Source: Lodderomyces elongisporus
Lineage: Eukaryota; Ascomycota; Pichiomycetes; Serinales; Debaryomycetaceae
Length of the DNA stretch: 64,000 nucleotides
Assembly (NCBI RefSeq): GCF_030384665.1
Contig: NC_083673.1
Span: forward strand, 3,419,501 to 3,483,500
Direction of reading: 5' to 3'
In this document: piece after piece, positions 10,411 through 20,305 of the stretch
How positions within the stretch are numbered: position 1 is the first letter of the stretch
Layout: the number at the start of each line of letters is the position of its first letter
Notes under the pieces: model-generated
Told to the model about the DNA's origin: nothing
What the model saw: only the letters and a program-made list of their open reading frames with translations
Databases searched by the model: none
Made by a program: the position numbers and the translations under genes

Positions 10411-10679
10411 TTGTTGCGAGTTTGGAGTAAAAAAAAAAAGGGGTAGTAGGGAACAAGAAAGGAGAATGTTGTGTTTAGGAAGCGTGAACCTAAGATAAAT
10501 TTGACACCAAGGTAGTTGACTATAACAAAGTGTGAATCTCCTAGTAAAAAGAAAAAAACACCTGCTTACTGCTGTGCTATCAAATGGGTCCAATAGATGG
10601 ATTAAAGAAAGAAATTTTTTTTGCAAGTTCAGATTATTTTCTCTTTGTGTTTGTTCAAAAAGTAAATTGAAGTTCCTGT

Positions 10680-10711
<32 letters not shown>

Positions 10712-11129
10712 AGTGGGGTGGAGGAAGAGCGAAAAAGATAGCTAGCTAGTTAGCTACTTAGCTAAATATCTACCGAGCGAGTGAGCAAAATTGATTATGG
10801 TGAACGTTATTCTAGCATCAGTTGGTAGCGCTAAATACTTGTTAATTGAAACCAAATGTCAAAAAAGAAGCGTATGCTTTAAACACTATCGCATAAATGC
10901 TAGCAAAATTCAGAAAACATATTCATGCTAATAAATCATTTATTAATGCAAATAATCACAAAATATAAAACAAAAAGATAATTGTAACAACATCTCTAAA
11001 GCATACAAGTGTAAACATATATATATATATATATATATATGGGTCTTGAAAATCAATGTTGCTGGTAAAAATAAAGAAGGAAGAAAAAGAAAGAAATACG
11101 CAAAATGACTTTCGTTGTCTCTCTATAAT
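10411..11129. other. SNF6 promoter and leader / SCH9 3' flank
   Basis: This 719-bp gap contains a (GTT)n run at about 10676-10710, a TAGC-rich stretch at 10738-10765 and an (AT)n run at about 11020-11040. The SNF6 sense strand has no ATG from 10411 to 10815. No ORF or RNA gene is supported. Confidence 0.55.
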
Positions 11130-13664
11130 TTATAAATCGAATCTACCGTTAACGAATTCGTAATCCATTTGATGGTCTTCTTCTTCATCTTCGGCTCCCC
11201 GTTCTCCTCTTCCACCACCAACACCACTGCCGTTGCCTCCATCAACGTCCATATTTTCATCCTCTTCGTCTATTTGATCATCATCCACTGCATCTTCAGC
11301 AGGTGGTAGGTTCGGGTCACCAGGGATAAAAGAACCGGTGTGTCTAAATGTGTTCATACGATATGATCTTCCAAAATGGTCGTCCATCGCTGAATCATCG
11401 ACATATGTGAATCCTTTAAAGTTGGCTTGAACGCCAGGTGATAGTGGTGTTGATGCCATCTCCATTTGCTTCTTGAGCACAGAGGTTGACTCTGATGTGA
11501 ATTCGGGGTCAAAATTAGATGTGTCTGTCTCCGAAGCCAAATGTGGTTTGAAAGGTGGTGGGATGCTTTTGCTTCGAAGCAAGTCCCAGTCTATATCTGC
11601 AAAAAATGGATGTGCCCTCAATTCTCTTGCGTCATTTGTAGCTCCCAAACGATGGCGTGGGTTTCTATTCAATAAACCCTTCACAAAGGATCTACCTTCA
11701 GGGCTTAGTACTTCTTTGGGGAATCTCACTTTTCCAAAGGCAATATTCTTGTACATTTGTTGAGTGTTATCGGCATAAAATGGTGACCACCCACAACACA
11801 TTTCAAAAATCAATACACCAAGCGACCAAAAGTCAACCATCTTGGTGTACCCAGACTCATCAAGCAAGATTTCTGGTGCCAAGTACTCTGTTGTACCACA
11901 AAAGGTATTTGTTGTACCATCATTATTCAAATTAGCCTTGGACAAACCGAAATCACATAATGCAATGTGTCCATTAGCATCAAGCAAGATATTCTCAGGT
12001 TTCAAATCACGATAAACAATGTCATTATCGTGCAAATGTTCCAATGCCAAGATCAACTCGGCAATGTAGAATTTTGCGCGCTCCTCAGAAAACCTTCCAT
12101 CTTTTTGTAAATGCCAAAATAATTCACCACCAGACATGTAATCGGTCACCAAAAACAAATCAGTTGGTGTTTGGAAGGAAAATTTCAACCCGACAATAAA
12201 AGGTGACGCAGCTGCCGAAGTACGCACCAAGATGTTTCTCTCACCTATAGTATGAGCGATTTCTTTCTTCTTTACAATGACTTTTTTGGACAAGATCTTC
12301 ATCGCGTAGATTCTGGAAGTATCCTTCTTTTTAACTTGGAAAACTTGGCCAAACGTTCCTTTACCCAAGAGTCGAAGAAATTCAAAATCATCTGGACCAT
12401 ATGCCCTCTTCCTATCCAATGACTGGTACTCCCATTTAATCTGTATTGAACCTGAAGAAACCCTTTCGCCAACGATTCTAGCGCCTAGTTTGTACCACTC
12501 TGCAGGGCTCTTGCGGTTCTTAATTGTAGATGGAAAAATCCTCACGTGACCTAAAAAGGCGTCATCTCTTGCTGCATCATACACAGAGATATCCAATTCT
12601 GATTTCGAACCAACAACGTCGAATGTTGCCTCATGGTTCCAGATGGGATTTGTAGTTTCCCCGGATAAGTTGAGATGTGGCGTTGACATTTGTCTTTGAT
12701 ATAATGATGGACGTTGATTTTGATTATGTTTTACAGGAAGAGCACGCATTGGTCCATGATTTGCGTTGTACATGTTTTTTGGGTGCGACCCAGCACCAGA
12801 ACCACTAGCGCTCGAGTTCATAGGAGATTTACCAAATGAGTCTGGTCCGTTTGTTACAAACTCTGAACTTTCAAAAGTACACACTGCATATGGTTGAGAT
12901 GCTTGAATGTCCGTGGCTTCAATAATTGTAACTTTCAATCTACCTTTTGGTTGGGAATTGAATGATCCTGAATTCAAAGTTTGGCCTGTTTCATCAGTGG
13001 TGATGATTTTTGGGTTTTGTGATTGTGATTGTGATTGCGCTGTTGCCGATGCCGATGTAGATGTCGGTGCCGGAGGTGCTAACGATGATGTTGAAGCCGA
13101 TGCTGATGTCTCGTTTTGTCGATTACCAAGTTTCTGATCGGCCGTAGAAGAGTTATTGGTGCCATAATTGTTTAAATGTTGTTGTTGTTGTTGTTGTAGT
13201 TGGAAGTCGCTATTTCCAAATGTTTGGTTTAAATATGCTTCTGGATTATTTGTAGTATTGGTTGAAGTTGTAGTGCCGTAAACTGATGAATTGTTGGAAA
13301 GGGTGGTGGCGGGGGCAACATTAACCAACCCCTTCGGTAAAAATTTGGGCTGTTGCTGTTGCTGTTGTTGTTGTTGTTGTAAATCGCTGTACTGTGGATT
13401 ACACGAAGAATACTCAGTGTGCTGGTAACTTTGTTGTTGTTGTTGTTGTTGTTGTTGTTGCAGAGAACGTAAATTCGATTCTTGGTGGTGCGTTGTGGCA
13501 GAAGAAGTGTTATAGTTGTCATTACTATGATGTTTATTATGGTTCTGCAGATGAATCGATTGATTAGTATTTGAAGATATGCTGGGTGTTGGAGTGGGAG
13601 AAGAGGAAGCCTCGCGTTTTTGCGAGTTTCCAAATCCAAATATCGATTTAGCAAAGTCAACCAT
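11130..13664 (-). CDS. SCH9: AGC serine/threonine kinase Sch9 (TORC1 effector)
   Basis: This 844-aa kinase couples TORC1 to ribosome biogenesis, stress response and lifespan. A Gln/Asn/Ser-rich N-terminus (residues 1-235) contains three polyQ runs. A C2 domain follows at about 240-415, interrupted by a low-complexity loop at about 275-335. The kinase domain spans about 428-690: GKGTFG at 434-439, catalytic Lys456, YRDLKPEN with Asp553, DFG starting at Asp571, and T-loop TFCGT with Thr587. The AGC tail carries the TPLSP turn motif and the hydrophobic motif FKGFTYVDD (Thr753), equivalent to the sites TORC1 phosphorylates in S. cerevisiae. An acidic tail ends the protein. The frame continues upstream to 13679 only through a TTG; the first ATG is at 13664 (MVDFAKSIFGFG). 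Confidence 0.96.
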   Translation of the reverse strand: MVDFAKSIFGFGNSQKREASSSPTPTPSISSNTNQSIHLQNHNKHHSNDNYNTSSATTHHQESNLRSLQQQQQQQQQQSYQHTEYSSCNPQYSDLQQQQQQQQQQPKFLPKGLVNVAPATTLSNNSSVYGTTTSTNTTNNPEAYLNQTFGNSDFQLQQQQQQHLNNYGTNNSSTADQKLGNRQNETSASASTSSLAPPAPTSTSASATAQSQSQSQNPKIITTDETGQTLNSGSFNSQPKGRLKVTIIEATDIQASQPYAVCTFESSEFVTNGPDSFGKSPMNSSASGSGAGSHPKNMYNANHGPMRALPVKHNQNQRPSLYQRQMSTPHLNLSGETTNPIWNHEATFDVVGSKSELDISVYDAARDDAFLGHVRIFPSTIKNRKSPAEWYKLGARIVGERVSSGSIQIKWEYQSLDRKRAYGPDDFEFLRLLGKGTFGQVFQVKKKDTSRIYAMKILSKKVIVKKKEIAHTIGERNILVRTSAAASPFIVGLKFSFQTPTDLFLVTDYMSGGELFWHLQKDGRFSEERAKFYIAELILALEHLHDNDIVYRDLKPENILLDANGHIALCDFGLSKANLNNDGTTNTFCGTTEYLAPEILLDESGYTKMVDFWSLGVLIFEMCCGWSPFYADNTQQMYKNIAFGKVRFPKEVLSPEGRSFVKGLLNRNPRHRLGATNDARELRAHPFFADIDWDLLRSKSIPPPFKPHLASETDTSNFDPEFTSESTSVLKKQMEMASTPLSPGVQANFKGFTYVDDSAMDDHFGRSYRMNTFRHTGSFIPGDPNLPPAEDAVDDDQIDEEDENMDVDGGNGSGVGGGRGERGAEDEEEDHQMDYEFVNGRFDL

Positions 13665-13853
13665 GATAGTGGAGGGCAAGATGGAAATGTGTTTAGTGTA
13701 GTAAAGTGCTCTTTCGAAAAAGAAAAGAAAAATATAATTGAGGAGCAGAGGTTATGTTGCGAGACTATACTTAATGTAGAAAGTGTATTTGATATGAGTC
13801 TTTTTATTTCAATGAAGAAAGAAACAGGAGGAGGAGGAGGAGAAGTTTTAGTG

Positions 13854-13884
<31 letters not shown>

Positions 13885-14169
13885 AATTTTTCCTCGAACA
13901 GCTCAAATAAATACGATGAAGGCAAGTTGCTCAATGTAAATCCTTTGACCCTAATCAAGATGATATAAATGTGAAGGTTAATTGACTCGGTCGGTGAGCA
14001 GTACAAGCAAGAACACAATTTATTGTCAGTGTTATTGACTGCTGCTGTAGCTGTTGTTGCTGTTGTTGCTGCCAAATAAATCGTTCAATAACTGGCGAAG
14101 ATGAGAATGATGAGAAGGATAGTAGAAGATGGTGAAGATGATATCTCTCGCTCGTTGATAAGCTTCTTC
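13665..14169 (-). promoter_or_regulatory. ATG-free SCH9 leader region
   Basis: No ATG occurs on the SCH9 sense strand for 505 nt upstream of its start, while the opposite strand has more than a dozen. Around nine would be expected at roughly 34% A, 34% T and 16% G. The leader includes a (TAC)n run at 13850-13882. This pattern suggests a long 5' UTR kept free of upstream start codons. No transcript data are available. Confidence 0.45.
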
Positions 14170-15993
14170 CATACATAGTTTGTAATAGCGGGAAAACAAA
14201 ATAATTAGGCATAATACACTACCACTCAAATACACGTTGAGATTGTAACCAAACGATTTGCGCTAGTTATCGATGTGTAAATAAATATACATATATATAT
14301 ATATATATTATATATATGTATATGTGTGTGTGTACGAATGTTATAGAGAATACTGCCTAAGGAGCAAGATGTAATTACTAACTAGGAGGGACACTATTTC
14401 GCCATAGATTGTTCAATAAATGATACGAGAGTGTAGGTCTAAAAGTGTTATGGCTACTGTTGACTACACGTGCTGAAACTGGAAATACAAATACAATAAT
14501 GTCTCCAACTATTATCGTCTCCCTTTATCCCCTCCTCCTATTGTGCATCATCTCATTGTATCGAATTGGAAAAGAATAATGAGAAAAATGAGAAAAAATA
14601 GAAAAAATAGAAAGAAAGAAAAGAAACAAAAGAAAACTAAGATGAACAAAGCATTTGTGGCTCATAGGGCCGTACGATGGAAGCTTCTTAGTTTGTACAA
14701 TTACTAACTACATATGTTGATATTCTCTTTCTGTCCCTCATCGCCAATAGATTTTGTCGACTCTTTTGTTCTCGAAATATTTTGCTTTCATAAGTAGTAC
14801 AAAAGATTTTCGGAGATATGGATTATGTAATCTGGAGTTTAGATTTTTGTCCCTTCTCGTCTTTTCAAATAGAAGGCGTGTGGCGAGAAACGGTTCATCG
14901 TTTTGGTTTCTATTTTTCCTTTTTTTTTTTTTTTAATTAATTAATTATTATTTTTTATTATTATTTTTTACTATTATTTTTTTATAATTATTTGTTTTTT
15001 TTTAGGCTTTTGGGTCCTTGGTTCTTTGTAATTGAAGGGCGCGTTATTCAACAAAAGCATTACATTTTCTTTTTTTTTTTCTTTACCCGAAATCTCATAA
15101 TTCCGCACTTTGATTGGTTGGTTGAGTTTCCTAGTTTACATGATGAATTTGCTATAATGAACACTCTAGCTACAAAGTAGACGTTCTGATGAATGTTGAT
15201 TGTAGCTTATCTTCTGGCAGTTTAAAACTTTATATCACTCTATATTCCTGTTTTTTAATTGTTCCCTAGATCAAAAGAGAAGAGACATGTTGAATCTCTT
15301 TTATTAGTTGGAAGTTAAGCTACTTGTAAGGGACGACAAAAAAAAAAATTTCGGTTGAAAACGAGACCAAATATGTACCAAAAAAAAAACTAAACAAAAA
15401 CATTCTCTCTACCAATTAAGAGATATAATCCATGGCAACGAAATTTTACAAGTCCCGTTTACGCGATTATACCGTTGATTCAATTGTTTTTGTTTACTAA
15501 ACTTTTTAAGGAAAGGTTTAAACTAGTCGTTTTAGGTGTCATGAGTCACTTGTTTCTTTTTTCTTTTTCTTTTTCTATTTCTGTTCCACCTTGTTAATGG
15601 TATCAATAATGTGGTACTTTGTAATCCTCTTGGTGTAAATTTGAGTAATTGTTTTTCATTCTTTCTCTAATTCCCTTGTTTCTTTTTTTACACAAGGATG
15701 ATTCAAAAGATACAGTTTCACTACAATCTCTGAAACAACTAGTTAAAGCTTACTTCAATTATCCCTCTTGATAATGCTTCATATCGTGCCATCATTAATC
15801 GTGGCGTGGAAATTGCAACCATTAAGCATAGAGTAAGTATTTAACATTTGGTAGCTCTTTTTGTTTTAAAAAAAAGAAAACCACCGAGAAGTTGATAAAT
15901 GACATTTACCAAAACAAAACGATCTAAGAAGAGAAAGACAGACACAGAGACGGATCGATACCAAGAAAGTGTCCTCATATAGTTATTACCTAA
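14170..15993. other. Divergent SCH9 / MRPL24 intergenic region
   Basis: About 1.8 kb between divergent genes. It holds an (AT)n tract at about 14289-14316, a CACGTG E-box at 14467-14472, long T runs at 14918-15000 and A-rich stretches near 15340-15400. TACTAAC heptamers occur near 14374 and 14703 on the plus strand, but I could not pair them with a convincing donor and acceptor. No gene is supported. Confidence 0.5.
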
Positions 15994-16845
15994 ATGCCGC
16001 TAGCGATGAATATATTCAAAACAGCCTTTAGGTCGGGCTTTGCTCGTCCCGGTGTGGTGAGCAGATACCCATCCTTAATCACCAGCACCAGCACCAGCAC
16101 CACTACCGCCATTGTCACCAGATCATTTGCCCAGACAGCATCGCTTCTAGCACGTACCAAGAATGATAAATTCTTCAAGATCACCAAACAATCCAAACAT
16201 ATCGATGAGACCGTATATCATATAGGCCAAGATGCCACTGAGGGTGTATCAATCCCCAAGACCGTGCCCCAATTCCCCAAGTACAAGTATGAAGCATTGT
16301 TCATGAAGAGACAGAATCGAGGCTTGTATCACGGAAGACAACGTAAGAAATCAAAAACATGTTCAGAGTTTTTAAACAAAAACTTGAGAGCACACAAGCC
16401 AAATAGACAGGTCGCCAAGATATGGTCAGAAGCCATGCAACGTCAATTCAAAGTACGCGTCTCAACAAAGTTCTTAAGAACAATGACCAAGGACGGTGGT
16501 TTGGATCAATACCTTTTGAAATCTACTCCGGGAAGGATCAAGACCATGGGATTGTTGGGATGGAAAATGAGATACAACTTGTTGAACCGTTTGGCAGAAT
16601 TGGAAAGAGGCCAAGCCCAAGTAGGCAACGAAACGAAACAAATTACATATATTCACAAAGATGGAAGAAAATTCCTTGCTACGAGAGAAGAATTGTTGGC
16701 AAGGTTGTTTGAACACGTACAGAGAGATAGTTACTATCCTTTGAAAAGCTGGCAATTCGATAAAGAATACTCATGGTTGCCTATGAATGAAATTGTTACG
16801 AAATTAGACGGATATAAGAATGACTTTACTGGTATGGTCTTGTAG
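15994..16845 (+). CDS. MRPL24: Mitochondrial large-subunit ribosomal protein bL28m
   Basis: This 283-aa protein belongs to the bL28 family of the mitochondrial 54S subunit. The N-terminus is rich in Arg, Ser and Thr without acidic residues (residues 1-50), as in a matrix targeting peptide. A second Met at residue 5 is an alternative start. The bL28 core follows at about 105-175: GLYHGRQRKKSKTCSEFLNK, then LRAHKPNRQ, then RQFKVRVSTKFLRTM. The C-terminal extension (about 180-283) with GLLGWKMRYNLLNRLAELE is the fungal mitochondrial part. Length is near the S. cerevisiae protein (about 258 aa). RPL36, a cytosolic ribosomal protein gene, follows on the same strand 521 bp away. Confidence 0.9.
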   Translation: MPLAMNIFKTAFRSGFARPGVVSRYPSLITSTSTSTTTAIVTRSFAQTASLLARTKNDKFFKITKQSKHIDETVYHIGQDATEGVSIPKTVPQFPKYKYEALFMKRQNRGLYHGRQRKKSKTCSEFLNKNLRAHKPNRQVAKIWSEAMQRQFKVRVSTKFLRTMTKDGGLDQYLLKSTPGRIKTMGLLGWKMRYNLLNRLAELERGQAQVGNETKQITYIHKDGRKFLATREELLARLFEHVQRDSYYPLKSWQFDKEYSWLPMNEIVTKLDGYKNDFTGMVL

Positions 16846-17366
16846 ATAGAACGATATTGTATTGTATATGGACCGCAAATAGGTTTATTAACTAACCAAT
16901 TCATAGTATCAGACTGAATATACATGTAAATATGTAAATATGTAAAACACGTAAATATGTATTTATATACTTATATGCTTATATCTTATAAGCTTATATC
17001 TTATAGGCATGTGCACAGTTACAAGAGTAATGCTGATGGTTACAGCCCTAGATAGTTTACACTCACGTGAGTTCCTCTTTTTTCTTTGGCATTTCTTTTC
17101 TTTTCTTTTTTTTCTTCGCTCTCTCTCTCTCTCTCTTTTTATACTTCACAAGTAGTGTATTACATAACACATTGTATATATAATACATATTCTCTCTCGC
17201 CTCTCATATATGAGCCTCACCAACACACCTAATTAGGCAACGGTGAACAAGACGAATAGGTTGTGCGCATCAGCTAAACAAAAAAGATATCGCCAATTTG
17301 GAAAATTTTGAATAGCACGGTCTTTCTGATACTTGATACCAACGAACATATACACAACAATACACA
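16846..17366. other. MRPL24 3' flank and RPL36 promoter
   Basis: This 521-bp gap begins with TATGTAAA-type AT-rich repeats (16921-16990) that suit a 3' end. It continues into the RPL36 promoter, with Tbf1-like and Cbf1-like elements at 17044-17070 and a polypyrimidine (CT)n stretch at about 17117-17140. Confidence 0.6.
17044..17070 (+). promoter_or_regulatory. Tbf1-like plus Cbf1-like element pair of a ribosomal-protein promoter
   Basis: AGCCCTA at 17044-17050 resembles the Tbf1 site (core CCCTAA), and the palindrome TCACGTGA at 17063-17070 is a Cbf1 site. In Candida albicans, ribosomal protein genes are driven by Tbf1 with Cbf1, which makes this pair about 300 bp upstream of the RPL36 ATG plausible. 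The last base of the Tbf1 core is G rather than A. Confidence 0.6.
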
Positions 17367-18185
17367 ATGGCTAAGTCTGGTATGTGGAATATATACCACT
17401 AATGAAATGGAGAGATTAATGAGAAACGTCTTACCTGGGTCATGTTGGACTAGGATGACGGTAATCGTGGATGAATAGTGGATGACTATTTTGATGAATG
17501 GGATACTACAATACATTTTCTTATGACCAAAACAACAACTGTAAACCATCAGTTTTTTGAAATCATTTGAGTTAGTAGGAACCAGTTTTTATGAACCAGT
17601 TTTTATGATTCAGGATTCGATATGTGAAAATGTTCTAATACTATTTCGGTCACAGCTGTGAAGATTTTCCATAAATCCAAAGGAGTGAATTACGCAGAAT
17701 AGATATTACAAAGTTAAATTTTTTTTTGACAGTGAATCACCATGATTAATATCTTTATTGATTTACCAACATTTATTGGAATCTTCCAGTTTGATGTTGT
17801 TATCCACATTCATAAAAAAATAGTAATTCTCATTTCCATTTCACTCATTAGGTTTCCTCACGAATTTTGATTACTAACAATTTATTTTTTCTTTATAGGA
17901 ATTGCAGTTGGATTAAACAAGGGCCACAAGACCACCGCTAAGGAAGTCGCTCCAAAGATCTCCTACAGAAAAGGTGCTTCATCAAAGAGAACCGTCTTTG
18001 TCCGTTCAATCGTCAGTGAAGTCTCAGGATTGGCTCCATACGAAAGAAGATTGATTGAATTGATCAGAAACGCTGGTGAAAAGAGAGCTAAGAAGTTAGC
18101 TAAGAAGAGATTGGGTACCCACAAGAGAGCTTTGAGAAAGGTTGAAGAGATGAACAACATCATTGCTGAATCAAGAAAGCACTAA
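17367..18185 (+). CDS. RPL36: 60S ribosomal protein eL36 (two exons: 17367-17379 and 17899-18185)
   Basis: Exon 1 (13 nt) encodes MAKS plus one base. Exon 2 begins after TAG at 17896-17898 and restores [13 protein letters not shown]. The joined 99-aa product matches eL36 throughout, including [15 protein letters not shown], the [20 protein letters not shown] block and the C-terminus [15 protein letters not shown]. The S. cerevisiae protein has 100 aa. It is a small basic cytosolic large-subunit protein on the ribosome surface. Leucine is TTG or TTA throughout with no CTG, as in highly expressed CUG-clade genes. The upstream promoter carries Tbf1-like and Cbf1-like sites. Neighbours on both sides are on the same strand with independent spacing. 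Confidence 0.98.
17380..17898 (+). other. RPL36 spliceosomal intron (519 nt)
   Basis: Donor GTATGT at 17380-17385, branch site TACTAAC at 17872-17878 (adenosine 17877) and acceptor TAG at 17896-17898, 21 nt beyond the branch adenosine. It contains a short tandem duplication near 17580-17608 (two copies of CCAGTTTTTATGA). I saw no CTGA box D, so an intronic C/D snoRNA is not supported. Confidence 0.95.
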
Positions 18186-20056
18186 ATATAGATTATGCGT
18201 TGATAGCAGGAGATGATGTTGAGAGGTTGTTGTTGTTTGTACGTTAAGTTCATCAAATATACGAAAACAGTCAAAAATGTTTTAAAAAAAACAAAAGAAA
18301 TTGGCCAAAGGGCCTTGTAGATGTAATGATTGTTTATATGATATACTGAAGAAAAAAAACAAGTTTGAAGAACTGTTTGTGATTGACAATGAAAGAGTGA
18401 TTGAGGATATTCAATACTGTTTCTTTTTTTGTTCATTGTTCTTTTTTCCTTTTTTGTTTTTTGCTATTTGCAAGTACATGGCATAAGGAGAATGCTATAT
18501 TTAATTATTTTTTGTTTTTTACTTGACTTTTTAAAGTATCTTTGCAATAGACCCGAATAAAATGGTGAGTTTGTAAACTTGTCATGTTTACCCCTTCTCG
18601 TAATCATGGTTTTAAAGGTGACTTTTCCATTACTCTTTCTAAACATTTTCAACAGTTTTCGTGTATTACATACAATGCTTTTGATATGCACGAAAATTGG
18701 TTGCAAAAAACTAGTGTTGAACAAACTTTTAGAATCTAATATATCACACACCACTCCGAAATTACCATTTGAACTTTTGATTCCTTTTAGTCCTTCTTTT
18801 CAGTGAAGGTGAAATTCTAAAAAAGAAAATAAAGGCATAGACAAAGGCAAAGACATTTATGCTTCTCGAGTTAGTCATTTTTTCCCCCTATAATGAGACC
18901 TGAAGTCCATGCAAAATGAAACTTATTCGGTTTCCACCGTGGCTCCTCATTTTTTTATTTCCTGGTTTTTGGTTTTGGGAACAAGATCTTTGATGTTTTT
19001 AATATTCCTTGTGGTGAATTACCCATTGGGTTAACAAATCCAATGGATTGTGTGCTTTGGTTTACACGATTAAGCGCTAAAATAATAGGTGGTTAAAAAA
19101 TGTATTCGTCAGCCCTTATTGGTACTGGGGTGGGCAACAATACAATAAATGAAAGGAAAAAGGAAAAGAAGAAGAAGAACTAGAAGACTTTGGAGTGAAG
19201 GAAAGAGTAGATAACACGATTGCAGATTTACGAGCAGGATTGAGAGGTCATGTTTTGTAGAGTAGTTCAACAGCTATGCCAACAGCTGAGTTGGAACAAG
19301 GGCGGTATATCATCAACCATAAAGTTACTGCAATTGATTTTTATTGAGAGTTTGGAATGTTTGATTTCTGGTGGCACGTATTTATCAATCGTCGTATAAT
19401 GGTCAGTGATTCAAAGTAAATTGTTTATGAGATAAACAAAGTGAAATTAAAGAGAGAATAGACAGAGTAGTGAAGCACAGCTATAAACTTTTTCACAATC
19501 TCTGTTGCTGAGCACAGCCTTATAGCTCATATGTTGGCCAATGGAATACTGCTTTAAAAGTTGGTGGAGTATATTATGCCAAACAACCATGACAAATAAG
19601 ATGGAAAGGAGTTCAAGTGAATGGGGGATCGCAGTGTGGGGAGAAAGAATGTGCGAAAAAAGAAAAGAGCGAACGAACGAACGAAAAAAAATACAAGCAT
19701 ATACACACAAAAAAAGAATCCGGGGTGGAAGTGGAGGTGGAACGAAAAAATACATATATGAAAACCAAAGCAAAGAAGCGACAGTTTTGATTAGTTTAAG
19801 GTCTAATTAGCTCTATTAGCCAGTTTTTTTTTTTTTTCCACTCTATGTTGTACATTCATTGTTACTACTCTTGTCTCTCCCAAATATTGATTGACCTGTT
19901 TGCTTGTACTGTGCTGTATGTATCACTATTGTTCCTACCTATTTTTTTTTTTCCTATTTGTTTTCTTTTTGTCCTTCGCTGTTATCAAAACTGTTGCTGA
20001 TACTGCATCGTACCGCGAACATTATCAATTTTCATATTGTAAATTTGGTAAACGCA

Positions 20057-20069
20057 GCCGCGCGGGAAG
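20057..20069 (+). promoter_or_regulatory. GC-rich CCG-N2-CGG element upstream of UGA1
   Basis: GCCGCGCGGGAAG stands out as a GC island in an AT-rich promoter about 240 bp before UGA1. It resembles the GABA-response UAS of S. cerevisiae (CCGCSGGCGG core bound by Uga3 with Dal81), but with a 2-nt rather than 4-nt spacing between CCG and CGG. Binding by a zinc-cluster factor is inferred. Confidence 0.4.
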
Positions 20070-20110
20070 CGAATTCCTTTAACATTTGAGGTGTTTGAGT
20101 TCCTAGAGAT

Positions 20111-20128
20111 GTGACTATAAAAGGTCAC
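20111..20128 (+). promoter_or_regulatory. UGA1 TATA element within a GTGAC/GTCAC inverted repeat
   Basis: TATAAAA at 20116-20122 is flanked by GTGAC (20111-20115) and GTCAC (20124-20128). It lies about 185 bp upstream of the ATG, at a normal yeast TATA-to-start distance. Confidence 0.55.
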
Positions 20129-20305
20129 TACCTACCTTTCCCATTCACAAAAAACTTTTCATCCGGACTTATTCTTTATTCTTTATTATCCTATCTGTTT
20201 CGCTTCGTTTTTTTTGTTTTGTTTTGTTTTGTTACAACCCTATTATTCAAACACGGTTTAACATTCTTTTCTTCTTCTCAACAATAAAAAAACTAGATAA
20301 ACAAA

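Larger units (their letters stand above)
18186..20305. other. RPL36 - UGA1 intergenic region
   Basis: This 2.1-kb gap has only short low-complexity reading frames, the longest about 108 aa and antisense-like. A and T runs are frequent and a long T run lies at 19825-19838. The last 250 bp form the UGA1 promoter. No tRNA or snoRNA signature was recognised. Confidence 0.5.

Noticed and set aside
13229..13906. 225-aa minus-strand frame overlapping the SCH9 N-terminus
   Set aside because: It reads the polyQ/Asn repeats of SCH9 in another frame and starts at a non-ATG region rich in Thr codons; no conserved content.
17380..17898. Possible snoRNA in the RPL36 intron
   Set aside because: No CTGA box D found, and no convincing H/ACA pair could be assigned by eye.
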